Source: Chrysoporthe austroafricana | Lineage: Eukaryota; Ascomycota; Sordariomycetes; Diaporthales; Cryphonectriaceae | Direction: 5' to 3' | Length of the DNA: 64,000 bases | NCBI GenBank assembly: GCA_001051155.2 | Contig: JYIP02000002.1 | Location: 3,913,583-3,977,582, forward strand | Shown: positions 48,601-58,649 of the stretch, one piece after another | How positions within the stretch are numbered: position 1 is the stretch's first letter | Layout of the letters: each line of letters starts with the position of its first letter | Translations under genes and position numbers: made by a program | Notes under the pieces: generated by a model | What the model saw: the letters and a program-made list of their open reading frames with translations, nothing else | The model's database searches: none | Told to the model about the DNA's origin: nothing

Positions 48601-49497
48601 AGCAAGCATCCCACCCAGGAGCGCGCTGCAGGGGCCCCTGGCCTTCGTATTAAATCAATACTGCATCTTTGGTCACAAGCGCCCGCCGCACAAAAATAAA
48701 CTCGTGTACTTCGTTTGGGGGATGCGGGCTAGGCTGGGCCCGGCTGACAGTACCATAGTACATGCCCACCAGCAGTACTACTCAGTATAGCAATCCCCTG
48801 GGGAACTCGGAACGACCAACGCCTCCGCCGACGGTTGTGGAGGACCAGAAGCAGGCCACTAGCCAACCAACTAACTAACTAGCTAAATCATACACAACCC
48901 AACGCTGACCGGGAGACGACGGACTCCTGATCTCCCACAGGCTGCGTTCGCGGGTCGTCCATCCGTTGCATCGTCTCGCCCTGCAACGCCTTGTCCTCCT
49001 TCTCGCTTTTGCTCGACAACCTCCTGCTGATGTCGTGCTGTCCAGACACTCGTTTCTTCTGTTTCTGCTAGAAGCCCTTCGTTCGCTCGCTCGTTCAGGC
49101 TGAGGGTCGGAGAACAGCTGAGCTCGGACTCGTCAGTCGTTGGTTCGGTTCCGGGACGCCTTGATCACCAGCCAGGCCCCGTCGAGCCCCAGAGCTTCCT
49201 TCTTGACCACATATACTCGGGGAGGGAATCTGAACCCTCTGGTGCCAACAACAACGCCAGGCACCGTCACGCCGGAAACGAACGACAGCCTCGTCGAGCC
49301 CCCTGGCTCTCGTCGCGCCGTCAATTGGTGTCCCCAGACCCGTCCTCGACCTGGTGGCCCGATCCTGCACACCTCGAACGTGCCCAAGCAGGGCTCGATC
49401 CGGTCCAGACACCACGGGCTAGACCAGCACTTCCGGTCGTTCAGCATCTCCCAGACGCCATCTCCGGCTGTCTCGGGCCTCTCTCTCGGCCACCACC
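45645..49497. promoter_or_regulatory. Bidirectional promoter region of the chitin-synthase pair
   Basis: 3853 bp between two start codons that face away from each other. No gene is recognised in it. It contains a (GGGCA)5 array at about 46727-46757, a T run at 47402-47409, and ACAAC repeats at about 48468-48480. TAACTAACTAACTAGC repeats lie near 48865-48880, and a pyrimidine-rich leader runs from about 48950 to the class V start. Regulatory elements common to both genes would have to lie here. Confidence 0.6.
46727..46757 (+). repeat. (GGGCA)n array with G-quadruplex potential
   Basis: Five to six tandem GGGCA units ending in GGGCGGGG. The spacing G3-N2-G3-N2-G3 fulfils the simple quadruplex rule on the plus strand. 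Confidence 0.85.
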
Positions 49498-52400
49498 ATG
49501 GCCTCTCCCCAGCTTCAGGTCGGCGGCGGCGGGGCTCACACCCAGCCCTCGCTGCCCTCGCTGCCTGCCCACCTCCAGTCCGACACCCACATCACTGCAC
49601 ACCTCGCCAGTCGGTTCCATGTGAACATACCGACCGCCCGCCTCTCCTCCCACGCCCTCATCTCTCTCAACACCTACACCTCCTCGACCAAGGGCGCTGA
49701 TGGGGGCAAGGAGGGCAGCGCCATGGCCGGCGCCGAGGACATGGCGGACAGGGCCTACGTCAGGCTGGGACACCGCGCCGAGAACCAGGCCGTTCTGTTC
49801 TTGTAAGTGAATCCCCTCCCCGCCGGGCTGCAGTCCGCTCTTTTGCTGGGCCACCGGCTGACCGAGGTGAACACCAGGGGTGAATCCGGCTCGGGCAAGA
49901 CCACCATCCGGTCACATCTCCTGACGGCCCTCCTCAACAAGACCTCCACCCCGCTGTCCAACAAGGTCTCTATGGCCGCCTACGTCTTCGACACCCTGAC
50001 CACGACCAAGACCGCGACAACGCCGACCGCCTCCAAGGCCGGTCTCTTCTACGAGCTGCAGTACGATACCTCGGCCTCGACCCGCCCGCACCTCATCGGT
50101 GGTAAGGTGCTCGACCACCGGCTCGAGAGGAGCCGCATAGCGGATGTGCCACCCGGCGAGCGGAACTTCCACATCCTGTACTACCTGCTGGCCGGCACGA
50201 GTGGCGCTGAGAAGACCCATCTCGGCCTGGACCAGCCCGGAACCGGTCAGAAGCGCTGGAGGTACCTCGGTCACCCCACACAGCTCAAGGTCGGCATCAA
50301 CGATGCAGAAGGCTTCCAGATGTTCAAGACCGCCCTGCGGAAGCTCGAGTTCCCCAGGGGCGATGTGGCCGAGATCTGCCAGATCCTGGCCTGTATCCTC
50401 CACATCGGACAGCTCGAGTTCGAGACCTCCAACAGCACCACGGCGACAGGTGACGACAGCGGCGGCTTCTCCCACGAGGGCGGCCAGACCTCCACGGTTG
50501 TGAAGAACAAGGACGTTCTGAGCATCGTAGCCGCCTTCTTGGGGGTCAGCCAGCAGGACTTGCAGATGACTCTGGGTTATAAGACCAAGATGATTCACAA
50601 AGAGAGGGTCACGGTCCTGCTGGATCCCGCTGGCGCTCGATCCAACGCCAACGAGTTGGCCAGGACCCTGTACTCGCTGCTTGTGGCCTGGGTCATTGAG
50701 GCGATCAACCAGAAGATCTGTGCCGCCGAGGAGTCCATCGCCAACACGATCTCCATTGTTGACTTCCCGGGCTTTTCCCAGCAGTCGTCCACGAACTCAG
50801 CGCTGGACCAGCTCCTGAACAACGCCGCAACCGAGGCGCTGTACAATCTGACCCTGAAGAACTTCTTCGACAACAAGGCGGAGCTCCTGGAAACCGAGGA
50901 GGTGTCCGTGACGGCGACGAGCTATTTCGACAATTCCGACGCTAACAAGGGCCTCCTGAAGCCCGGTAACGGTCTGCTCAGTATCCTTGATGACCAGACC
51001 CGCCGTCACCGCACTGATATGCAGCTGCTGGAGAGCTTGAGGAAGCGGTTCGAGAACAAGAACCCTGCCATTTCGGTCAGCTCTGCCACCGCCAAGCTAC
51101 CGGGCAGCAACTTCTACACCGAAAACACAGCCGCGTCTTTCACGGTCAGGCATTTTGCAGGAGAGGTTGAATATCCTGTCAAGGGCTTGGTGGAGGAGAA
51201 CGGGGAGGTCATCTCCGGTGACCTTCTCAACCTGATCAACTCTACCAAGAGCGAATTCGTTGCTCGCTTGTTCGGACAAGAGGCACTTCAGACCGTCGTC
51301 CACCCCCATGAGAAGACGACCGTCATGCAGGCGACCGTCAGCTCCAAGCCTATGCGTGCGCCCAGTGTCATGTCGAGGAAGGGCCGGTCACGTCCGCGTC
51401 CAGGCGCCACTCGGCGTGATGCCTCAGAGAAGCCGGACGAAGAAGGCAGTGAGCCTAGGCGCAGCCTTCGCCACAGCGAGCAGGGCGCTTCTGGCCAATT
51501 CTTGTCTGCGCTCGAAAACGTCACGAAGTCTGTCACTGCGCCTGGCACGAATCTGTACTTTGTCTTCTGTCTCAAGCCCAACGACAGACGGATTGCCAAT
51601 CAGTTCGACAGCAAATGCGTCCGGACCCAGGTGCAGACCTTCGGAATCGCTGAGATCAGCCAACGTCTCCGCTCTGCAGATTTCAGCGTTTTCTTGCCCT
51701 TTGCCGAGTTTCTTGGCATGGCCGACGCTGACACCATCCTCGTCGGCAGTGAGCGGGAGAAGGTTGAGCTTGCGGTCGAGGAGAGGCGTTGGCCGAGCAA
51801 CGAAGTTCTGCTAGGCTCTACTGGCGTGTTTCTCAGTGAACGCTGCTGGATGGAGGTGTGCAACCTCGCAGACGGCGAGTCTGCTCGACTCGGTATACCC
51901 TCTGATAATGGCGACTCTCTCACCCCAGGCCTCAGCCCTGGCGATCCATTTACTACCTCCAAAGAAAGGCTGCTTTCTGCGAGCAACACCCCGGCATATA
52001 ACGACAAGAACAAGTCGGGGTACTTTGGCAGTAATGAAATCGATGCTCGCTCAGAAGCGGGAGGCTCGGCCTTCGGCAATGGCGACATGTTCAAAAACCT
52101 CGAAACCCGTGAGGAGATGGCGCAGAGGAGTAACGAGAAGAACATGGAGGAAGTCGAGGAGTTCAGGGACAGCGGCAGTCGGAAACGGTGGATGTTCTTT
52201 ACCATGGTGTTGACCTGGATGGTTCCCGACTTCCTCATCCGCACTGTCGGTCACATGCCCCGCAAGGATGTCCGACAGGCCTGGAGGGAAAAGCTAGCTA
52301 TCAATATGCTTATCTGGCTGAGCTGCGGTGTGGCCATCTTCTTCGTCGTTGGCTTGCCCTTGCTCATCTGTCCCAAGCAGTACGTGTACAGCGCCGCGGA

Positions 52401-55262
52401 ACTTACGGAATACAACGGCAAGGAAGGGAAGGGCGCCTATGTCGCGATCCGCGGCATCGTTCTTGACCTGAACGCGTTCATGCCCAACCATTACCCCAAC
52501 AACGACATGATCACTGAAACGACAATGAAGAAGATGGCCGGAGAGGACATCACCAGCTTGTTTCCCGTCCAGGTGTCGGCTATGTGTCAGGGCACCAGTT
52601 CTTCGGGCGTCAACGAAGCCGTGACACTGCTGGTCACCCCAGACAACAGCACGTCCACCGACATCAGACTGCTGTACTCCAAGTATCACGACTTCCGTTA
52701 CTTCCGGAACGATAGCCGACCCGATTGGTTTTCGGAGCAAATGATGTACCTCCGGTCGAATTACAAGAAGGGCAACATTGGCTATACAGCGACATATGTC
52801 AAGAAGATGGCTTCTGAAGGCAGTTACATGGCGATTATCAACGGACGCATCTACGACCTGAGTGCCTACATCGCGGGTGGCCGCACCTTGAGGGCTCCTC
52901 CTGGCGTCACAGCACCAACTGACACGAGTCTTCTCGACTTCATGGACGACCTTGTTGTTCAGCTGTTCCAGCAAAAGACGGGAGAGGATGTCACTAAGAT
53001 GTGGAACGCGCTAGCGATTGATTCAGAAGAGAGAGCTCGCCAGAAGCTATGCTTGGACAATCTCTACTATGTTGGCGATGTCGACACGAGAGACTCGGTG
53101 AAGTGTCAGTTTGCCGACTACCTGATTCTGGCCTTCTCTATCCTGCTCTGCGCCATTATCGGGTTCAAGTTCTTCGCGGCCCTGCAGTTCGGCGGCAACA
53201 GTCTTCCTGACAATCTGGACAAGTTTATCATCTGCCAGATCCCCGCTTACACGGAAGACGAGGATTCGCTTCGTCGTGCCATTGACTCGGCTGCCCGCAT
53301 GAAGTATGACGACAAGAGGAAGCTGCTTGCCGTCATCTGCGACGGCATGATTATCGGCCAGGGCAACGACAGGCCTACACCCCGAATTGTCTTGGATATT
53401 CTTGGAGTGTCCGAGAGCGTTGATCCAGAGCCTCTGAGCTTCGAATCTCTAGGTGAAGGTCTCAAGCAGCACAACATGGGCAAGGTCTATTCGGGCCTGT
53501 ACGAGGTGCAGGGGCACATTGTCCCCTTCTTGGTCATCGTCAAGGTCGGCAAGCCGTCTGAAGTCTCTCGTCCTGGCAACCGTGGCAAGCGAGACTCTCA
53601 GATGGTTCTCATGCGCTTCCTCAACCGCGTCCACTATAACCTTGCGATGAGTCCTATGGAGCTGGAGATGTACCATCAGATTCGGAACATCATCGGAGTG
53701 AATCCCACCTTCTACGAGTTCCTGCTGCAGATGGATGCAGACACTGTCGTGGCGCCAGATTCCGCTTCCCGCTTCGTTTCTAATTTCCTGGACGACATGC
53801 ACCTGATCGCGGTATGTGGTGAGACGGCCCTCACCAATGCTAAAGGCTCCTTCGTTACTATGATTCAGGTGTACGAATACTACATTTCGCACAACCTGGT
53901 CAAGGCCTTCGAAAGTCTGTTTGGCTCCGTCACATGTTTGCCTGGTTGTTTTTCTATGTACCGCATCCGCGCCGCTGAGACCGGGAAGCCGCTTTTCGTC
54001 AGCAAGGAAGTCGTCGAGGCATACTCTACCATTCGTGTCGACACACTGCACATGAAGAACCTTCTGCACCTGGGTGAGGATCGATATCTCACGACGCTGC
54101 TCCTGAAGCACCACTCCAGATTCAAGACCAAGTACAACATGAAGGCGCACGCGTGGACGATCGCTCCCGACTCCTGGGCTGTGTTCCTCTCCCAAAGACG
54201 TCGCTGGATCAACTCAACGGTACACAACCTTGTGGAGCTTATTCCTATGAACCAGCTTTGCGGTTTCTGCTGCTTCAGCATGCGTTTTGTTGTCTTCATG
54301 GACCTCTTGACTACCGTCATCCAGCCTGTCACCATTGCTTATCTCGTGTACCTGGTCGTCCTCGTCGTTACTAATGCCACCGTCGTGGGCACTACGGCCT
54401 TCATCATGCTGGGTGCTATCTACGGTCTACAAGCTATCATCTTTATCGTCCGCCGCAAGTGGGAAATGATCGGTTGGATGCTCCTGTACATCTGCGCCGT
54501 GCCTGTGTACTCTTTCGCTCTCCCGTTGTACTCCTTCTGGAACATGGACGACTTCAACTGGGGTAACACGCGTGTCGTCGCCGGCGAGAAGGGCAAGAAG
54601 GTCGTCATCTCGGACGAGGGCAAGTTCGACCCGGCCTCCATCCCCCGCAAGAAGTGGGAAGAGTATCAGGCCGAGCTCTGGGACGCCCAGACCGCCCGCG
54701 ACGACGCCCGCTCCGAGATCTCCGGCTTCAGCTACGGGACCAAGGCCGGTCCCAACGTCGGCGTCTCCGAGTACGGCTGGGGCGGCTTCCCGCCCTCCCG
54801 CCCTGGCTCTGTCGTCGGCTACCAGCACAGCCCGTACAACAACGGCTCGGGTGATCTCAACGCACCCCTTGCTGGCACCCAGAGCCGTCTCAGCTTTGCG
54901 GCGAGCGACATGCTTGGTGGCGGCGGCGCCAACATAGCCGGCAACCGCGCGAGCCAGTTTGGCGGCAGCCAGTTCTTTGGCGGCAGCCAGAACGAGCTTG
55001 AGATGAGCAACCTCGCCGGCATGCCGAGCGACGATGCGCTGCTGGCGGAGATCCGCGAGATCCTGCGCACGGCGGACCTGATGACTGTCACGAAGAAGGG
55101 CGTGAAGCAGGAGCTTGAGAGGAGGTTCGGCGTTCCGCTCGATGCTAGGAGGGCGTATATCAACTCTGGTATGTTCCTTTTTCCCCAACTGCTCCGGTGA
55201 AGGAGATGTTTGCTGACCCTGTCCTCACAGCCACTGAAGCGTGCTTGTCCGGTCAATTGTAA
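49498..55262 (+). CDS. csmA: Class V-type chitin synthase with myosin motor domain (CsmA/Chs5 group)
   Basis: Chitin synthase fused to an N-terminal myosin motor-like domain, which in relatives binds actin and helps tip localisation. Exons 49498-49802, 49878-55168, 55231-55262; 5628 nt, 1875 aa. The first phase-2 intron falls just before the P-loop GESGSGKTT (about 103-111). Switch II-like [11 protein letters not shown] is present and the motor-like part ends near [20 protein letters not shown]. Membrane spans lie at about 872 and 907-930, followed by a cytochrome b5-like segment ([16 protein letters not shown]). A further span is at about 1182-1205. The GT2 domain carries [31 protein letters not shown] and [17 protein letters not shown] at about 1540, then three or more spans and a DEK_C-like tail. 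The tiny last exon adds [10 protein letters not shown]. Start chosen at [22 protein letters not shown], conserved in the class. Confidence 0.96.
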
Positions 55263-55762
55263 AGGGCCTGCCTCGGACATCCTTTTGGATATGACGTGAC
55301 GCCTACTCGTCGACTGCATACTTTATTTACATAATAATCTAATGGCTGATCAGACATGCATCTTGGGCGGAAGCGACTTAGGCGGGTGGTCATACTTTTG
55401 CTTGTACAATCTTTTTCGGATATGTGCATGAGTTGGAATGAGGGGATATTAATATGTGATTTCTGAACCAAAAAATAAGCGAGAGCGAGCGTTTCCATGG
55501 GACAGCATCTATAGCCATACAAGGGGACGGGTTGGGAAGGATGTGACGAAGACGGTATCAATCAATCTATTTGGGTACGGTGTTTCGGCTCGATATGGAG
55601 TTCAGTCATTACATAGCTAGCTGGTACAAGGAATCCGGTTGAGGTATGCACCGTTCATTCTCGCGTTGTCCTGTCTGCCTGCCTGTCTGTCTCTGTCTGG
55701 CGGCCCTCGACACATACATACCCACACACATCCCGAGCCTCCTCCCGTCAACACATCCCTCC
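55263..55762. other. Convergent 3' spacer between class V chitin synthase and GHR
   Basis: 500 bp, AT-rich around 55320-55345; 3' UTRs only. Confidence 0.5.
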
Positions 55763-56111
55763 CTAGACCTTGCCGGCCCTGGCGGCCTTGACGGCCGGGA
55801 CCTCCTCGTCCAGCGGCAGGATGTCGGGCAGCGGGCCCGCGGGCGTGATGGAGAAGGGGTTGATCTGGGTGTGCGACCGCGTGTAGTGGTTCTTGATGTG
55901 CAGGAAGTTGGTCGTGTCGCGGAACGCGGGCACGTTCCAGTACAGGTTGCGCATCCACCTGTGCAGGTGCGGGTACCCCGAGCGGATGTCCCGGATGTTG
56001 CACTTGAAGTGCTGGACGTAGACGGGCTTGCGCCGGGGGTGCGTGGTTAGCGAGGGCTCCCGAGAGAGAAGGGGGAAGAGAGGCGAGGTCCGGGATGCTA
56101 CACCGTTCCTT

Positions 56112-56146
<35 letters not shown>

Positions 56147-56297
56147 CTCGCTGTTTTTGGGGGGGGCGGGGGGCGGGGGGGGTGGCGGGGGGCGGTTAGG
56201 GGGGGGGAGGGGGGNGGGGGGGGGGGGGGGGGGGGGGGGGGGGGGCGGGGGGGGGGGGGGGGGGGGGGGGGGGAGGGGGGGGGGGGGGGGGGGGTGG

Positions 56298-56330
<33 letters not shown>

Positions 56331-57936
56331 CTCCTGTGCAGTCGGTAGGGGTCCGGGGGGAGGAGGGGGGTTCGGATGTGCATGATTGATCAGTAGGGCG
56401 GTGGACTTACATCGAACCGGATGATAGTGACGAACCTATCCAGAGAAGAAGAATATACAAGTCAGCACACTATCCATCACCCCAGGAACACGGCCGTGCT
56501 GGAGGGGAGGGGAGCAGAGTGTAGAGCGCATTGCCCTTGGCAACCTACAGCCTGATGTCCACCTCGGTGAGCTCCTCGCCCAGGTAGTACGGCCCCGGGC
56601 CGGCGGCGAGGTGCGCCTCGGCGCGATCGAGGGCGGCGAAGAGCGCCGTGACGTTGCGGCCGTAGGCCTCCTGCGTGGTCGCGAAGCCGGCCTTGTACAC
56701 GCCGTTGTTGATGTCGTCGTAGTGCCACCCGTGCGCCTCGTCGATCTGCGCCCGCAGGGCGGGCGGGTAGAGTGCGACGCCGCGGTGCGCGTCGTCGAGC
56801 TGGTCGTCGAACTGGGAAGATGGTCAGTTTTTTTCTCTTTTTAGGTTAATCTTGCGAGGACGAGGGAGTCTCCCGGCTTTGGAAGGGGGCCTATCCACTC
56901 ACCACCGAGCCGAACATGCGCAGGATCTCGCTGCTCTCGTTGTTCACGATGGTCTTCTGCTTCTTGTCGTACAGGACGGGGACGGTGAAGCGGCCGCCGT
57001 AGTTGGGGTCGGACTCGAAGTAGACCTGCCGGAGGTGGGTGAAGCCCTCATGGAGGGGGTCCGGGATGACATTCTCGCCCTCGGCGTCCTTGTCCTCGGG
57101 CGTCGGGAAGCGCCATCCTGCCGGGCTGTTTAGCACCTGTGCCTCATATCCACTATGAAGAGGAAGAAAAAGCAGCAGAAGAATGAAACTTTCAGACGGT
57201 CTCGTGTCGGGAAAGCCTGGCGTCGCTCACCTTTCTCACCGAGGTGCCAGTGCACCGCCGAGACGGTGATGAAGTCCTCCAGGCCCTTGAGCTTCCTGGC
57301 GATGATCACACGGGTCGCCTGCGCAGAAAAGAAACCGTCCGTCAGCGGCACATTCGTGACAGGGAACCACGCCGCGACGGGGAGACCTTACCCAGGGACA
57401 GGCATAGCTGATATACAGGTGGTACCGGCCCTTCTCGGGCGGGAACCTGGCGCCGGGCTCGCTGGAGATCCACTCGCGGAACGAGGACGCCTGGCGCTTG
57501 AACTCGCCGGACGAGTCTTTGGGGAGGACCCAGTCCGTGATTGTGCCGGAGGTGGACTACAGGAGGGGAGGGGGGAAAAAATTAGTGTTAGGAGAAACAA
57601 GTTGTGAGCAGTGGGTATGAGTAGAGTGAGTGAGTGCGTGACGGTTTTTCGTTCCGGGAGGGAAAGGGGGGGTTCGACAGCGACAGCTCTCTCGCTGACT
57701 AGGCTCGTACGCAGCAAGTTCAGGCTCACCATTCTCGTCTGGACAAAGGCGCCCGGGGCGTCTGAAAATCGCGGTCGCGAGGGCTGCTGGGTGCGGAGGG
57801 CCGGGGTAGTCGTCGTCACCGGAAACGCTGCTCCGTAGGGCGGCCGCTGTGAGGAGAAGAAGCTACGGGTCTTGGGTGGCAGAGAGGCAGCGATGGGGTT
57901 CTGCTTCGGGACCCTGGGCAGAACTCTAAAGAACAT
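55763..57936 (-). CDS. Glutathionyl-hydroquinone reductase (Xi-class GST, Ecm4/Gto-like)
   Basis: Reduces glutathionyl-hydroquinones with a catalytic cysteine, releasing hydroquinone and GSSG. Seven exons on the minus strand: 57936-57730, 57556-57392, 57318-57231, 57117-56903, 56811-56549, 56435-56411, 56026-55763; 1227 nt, 408 aa. Active-site motif ISYACPWATR carries the Cys. Next come [16 protein letters not shown], a long [25 protein letters not shown] (substrate/GSH contact) and YNPP-like [12 protein letters not shown]. The C-terminal phrase [19 protein letters not shown] with [23 protein letters not shown] is diagnostic of the family. The first 50 residues are basic and hydroxylated, suggesting mitochondrial import. 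Exon 6 is only 25 nt (FVTIIRFD). Intron 6 (56027-56410) contains the poly-T/poly-G/N gap. The call is to the family, not to a specific yeast paralogue. Confidence 0.93.
56114..56331. other. Low-quality homopolymer block with one N (assembly gap)
   Basis: About 35 T, then about 150 bases almost entirely G with a single N at 56215, then about 30 T. It falls wholly inside GHR intron 6. Two-colour sequencers produce artificial G runs and collapsed homopolymers, so length and sequence here should not be trusted. Confidence 0.85.
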
Positions 57937-58649
57937 GAAGGCTCAGTGAGGAGGTCGAGATTATGGGAGTTGGAGGCGATGCGATATAAAGCTGCATGCG
58001 ATGGCGGCGGCCGTTATGCATGGAGGGAGGGCAGGTTTCCTAGTTGGGCAAGACGGCGTGCTAAGCGGGCGGGGAGGATACTGAACTACACTACTAAGCG
58101 GAACGTGTCGTGTATTATAACGATTTATCATCATTACCCTATCCATTCGCGAACTAGAGACAAAAGTTTACCAAACCCTCCGCTATACAAGACGGCCTGA
58201 GGGAATAACGGCTTATACAAGACCGCATCCCTAAGGCGCTGGAAAGAACTCGCCCAGGGCCCTTGCTCGTCAAATGCTCATCTAATGATGACATCAACTC
58301 CACCCGCCCTAGTGCTTGACCGGCTTAGTCACTGACGTTTCTCTCGATGAAAGCAAACTCCCCACAGCTTACAAACACCTAGGCACTTATCAGAGGGGCC
58401 GGATATACGGATATGCACACAGGCATGGCCAGCACCGGATCTACAAGTCACTTAGCAGATGCCACGCCAGATCAGTCTCGGTCTATCTCAGATTCATCTT
58501 GTTTCTCCTGGTCTACCTAGACTTGTGAAGGAGGCTAAACACCATTCAGGGCAAGACGCCAGCCTTGGAGGGGAGTGATCATTTGTCCACCAGTAGTGTG
58601 CCGTCGAAAAGGCCATGCTTTCATTTCCCAACGCAGATCCAGCCCGCAC
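57937..58649. other. Spacer between GHR promoter and UBA1 3' end
   Basis: 713 bp. The left part is the GHR promoter; the right part (58316-58540) holds a possible transposase relic, listed separately. Confidence 0.5.
58316..58528 (+). pseudogene. Possible degenerate DNA-transposase helix-turn-helix fragment
   Basis: A 71-residue open frame includes HLGTYQRGRIYGYAHRHG and RIYKSLSRCHARSVSVY. The spacing is reminiscent of the N-terminal helix-turn-helix of fungal Tc1/mariner-type transposases (L..QRGRI.G...G....I...L.R..S.V). There are no inverted repeats, catalytic DDE region or upstream start of good quality. The resemblance is weak and by eye only; it could be chance. Confidence 0.2.

Noticed and set aside
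49077..49700. Open frames in the leader of the class V chitin synthase as a separate gene
   Set aside because: Low-complexity P/S/H translation that runs in another phase across the real first exon.
56028..56348. Glycine-rich frame from the poly-G block
   Set aside because: Product of a sequencing or assembly gap within an intron.
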